Shown here: positions 4,990 through 5,069 of the stretch, one piece after another
Numbering within the stretch: the stretch's first letter is position 1
Layout of the letters: each line of letters opens with the position of its first letter
Assembly: GCA_002787175.1 (NCBI GenBank)
Contig: PCWC01000060.1
Coordinates: 1,793 to 6,861 of the forward strand
From: Parcubacteria group bacterium CG11_big_fil_rev_8_21_14_0_20_39_22
Lineage (GTDB): Bacteria; Patescibacteriota; Minisyncoccia; Phycocordibacterales; GCA-002787175
DNA: 5,069 nt
Reading direction: 5' to 3'
The notes under the pieces: generated by a model
The model's input: only the letters and a program-made list of their open reading frames with translations
Database searches by the model: none
What the model was told of the DNA's origin: nothing
Made by a program: the position numbers and the translations under genes

Positions 4990-4997
4990 ATAACAGG

Positions 4998-5069
4998 GTG
5001 TCCGCCCCGAATTTCGCCAAAAGAAAACGGATGGAGCAAGCGGAGGATTCCTCCCCAGACCCCTCCTCC
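4998..5069 (+). CDS. Possible 5' end of a rightward gene (partial, weak)
   Basis: A GTG at 4998 and an in-frame ATG at 5031 open a frame that stays open to the window edge: 24 codons from the GTG, ending MEQAEDSSPDPSS. The GTG lies eight bases after the outward -10, which would match the leaderless spacing seen elsewhere here. No domain can be judged, and the GC-rich, repeat-like sequence may simply be conserved intergenic DNA. Other frames are open too. I would not count on this being a gene. Confidence 0.15.
   Translation, partial: MSAPNFAKRKRMEQAEDSSPDPSS
5042..5054. repeat. Small inverted repeat in GC-rich right border
   Basis: GGAGGA (5042-5047) and TCCTCC (5049-5054) are perfectly complementary around a single T. 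The surrounding 70 bases are GC-rich like the left border, marking the right edge of the AT-rich gene block. Confidence 0.4.

Larger units (their letters stand above)
4957..4995. promoter_or_regulatory. Two tandem operator-like inverted repeats (candidate C-boxes)
   Basis: On the minus strand, repeat 1 is TGTTAT (4995-4990), 8 bp, ATAACA (4981-4976), with perfect 6-bp arms. Repeat 2 is TTGTGAT (4975-4969), 5 bp, ATAACAA (4963-4957), with 6 of 7 bases complementary. They abut one another. Repeat 2 covers the -35 of the C promoter; repeat 1 lies just upstream. This matches the two-site logic known for C proteins, where an upstream dimer activates and a second dimer over or beside the -35 represses. 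Binding by this C protein is inferred. Confidence 0.5.

Overview
The window holds a compact restriction-modification (R-M) and defence cluster. Five AT-rich genes sit between two short, clearly more GC-rich, non-coding borders. From right to left: a small XRE/Cro-type controller protein (C) and a DNA methyltransferase with an unusual HPPY motif IV (M2) form one leftward unit. A probable PD-(D/E)XK restriction endonuclease (R) runs rightward and overlaps the tail of M2. A D12-class adenine methyltransferase (M1) and an OLD-family ATPase/TOPRIM nuclease form a second leftward unit, divergent from R.

Organism: the sequence is bacterial-like, with strong AT bias in the genes, stops that are TAA or TAG, and almost no Shine-Dalgarno sequences. 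The GC-rich hairpin-filled borders remind me of intergenic DNA in some candidate-phyla (Patescibacteria/CPR) genomes, but that is a low-confidence impression. No taxonomic marker is present.

Layout: 1-428 has no convincing gene; it carries a 24-bp inverted repeat (77-100 / 321-344), four local hairpins, a 12-bp palindrome and a probable terminator for the leftward operon (386-423). 429-3152 is the M1-OLD operon. 3153-3220 is a 68-bp divergent promoter region for M1 and R. 3221-3952 is R. 3939-4936 is C-M2. 4937-4995 is the C promoter with two operator-like inverted repeats and an outward-facing extended -10. 4996-5069 is GC-rich flank, possibly the start of another gene.

How it may work (inference): M1 and M2 protect host DNA, R cuts unmodified DNA, and C autoregulates its own C-M2 unit and perhaps other promoters. 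The OLD-type nuclease shares a transcript with M1, so it looks like part of the system or a second defence layer. A recurring feature is -10 boxes ending only 6-9 nt before the start codons of C, M1 and R, which predicts leaderless or nearly leaderless mRNAs.
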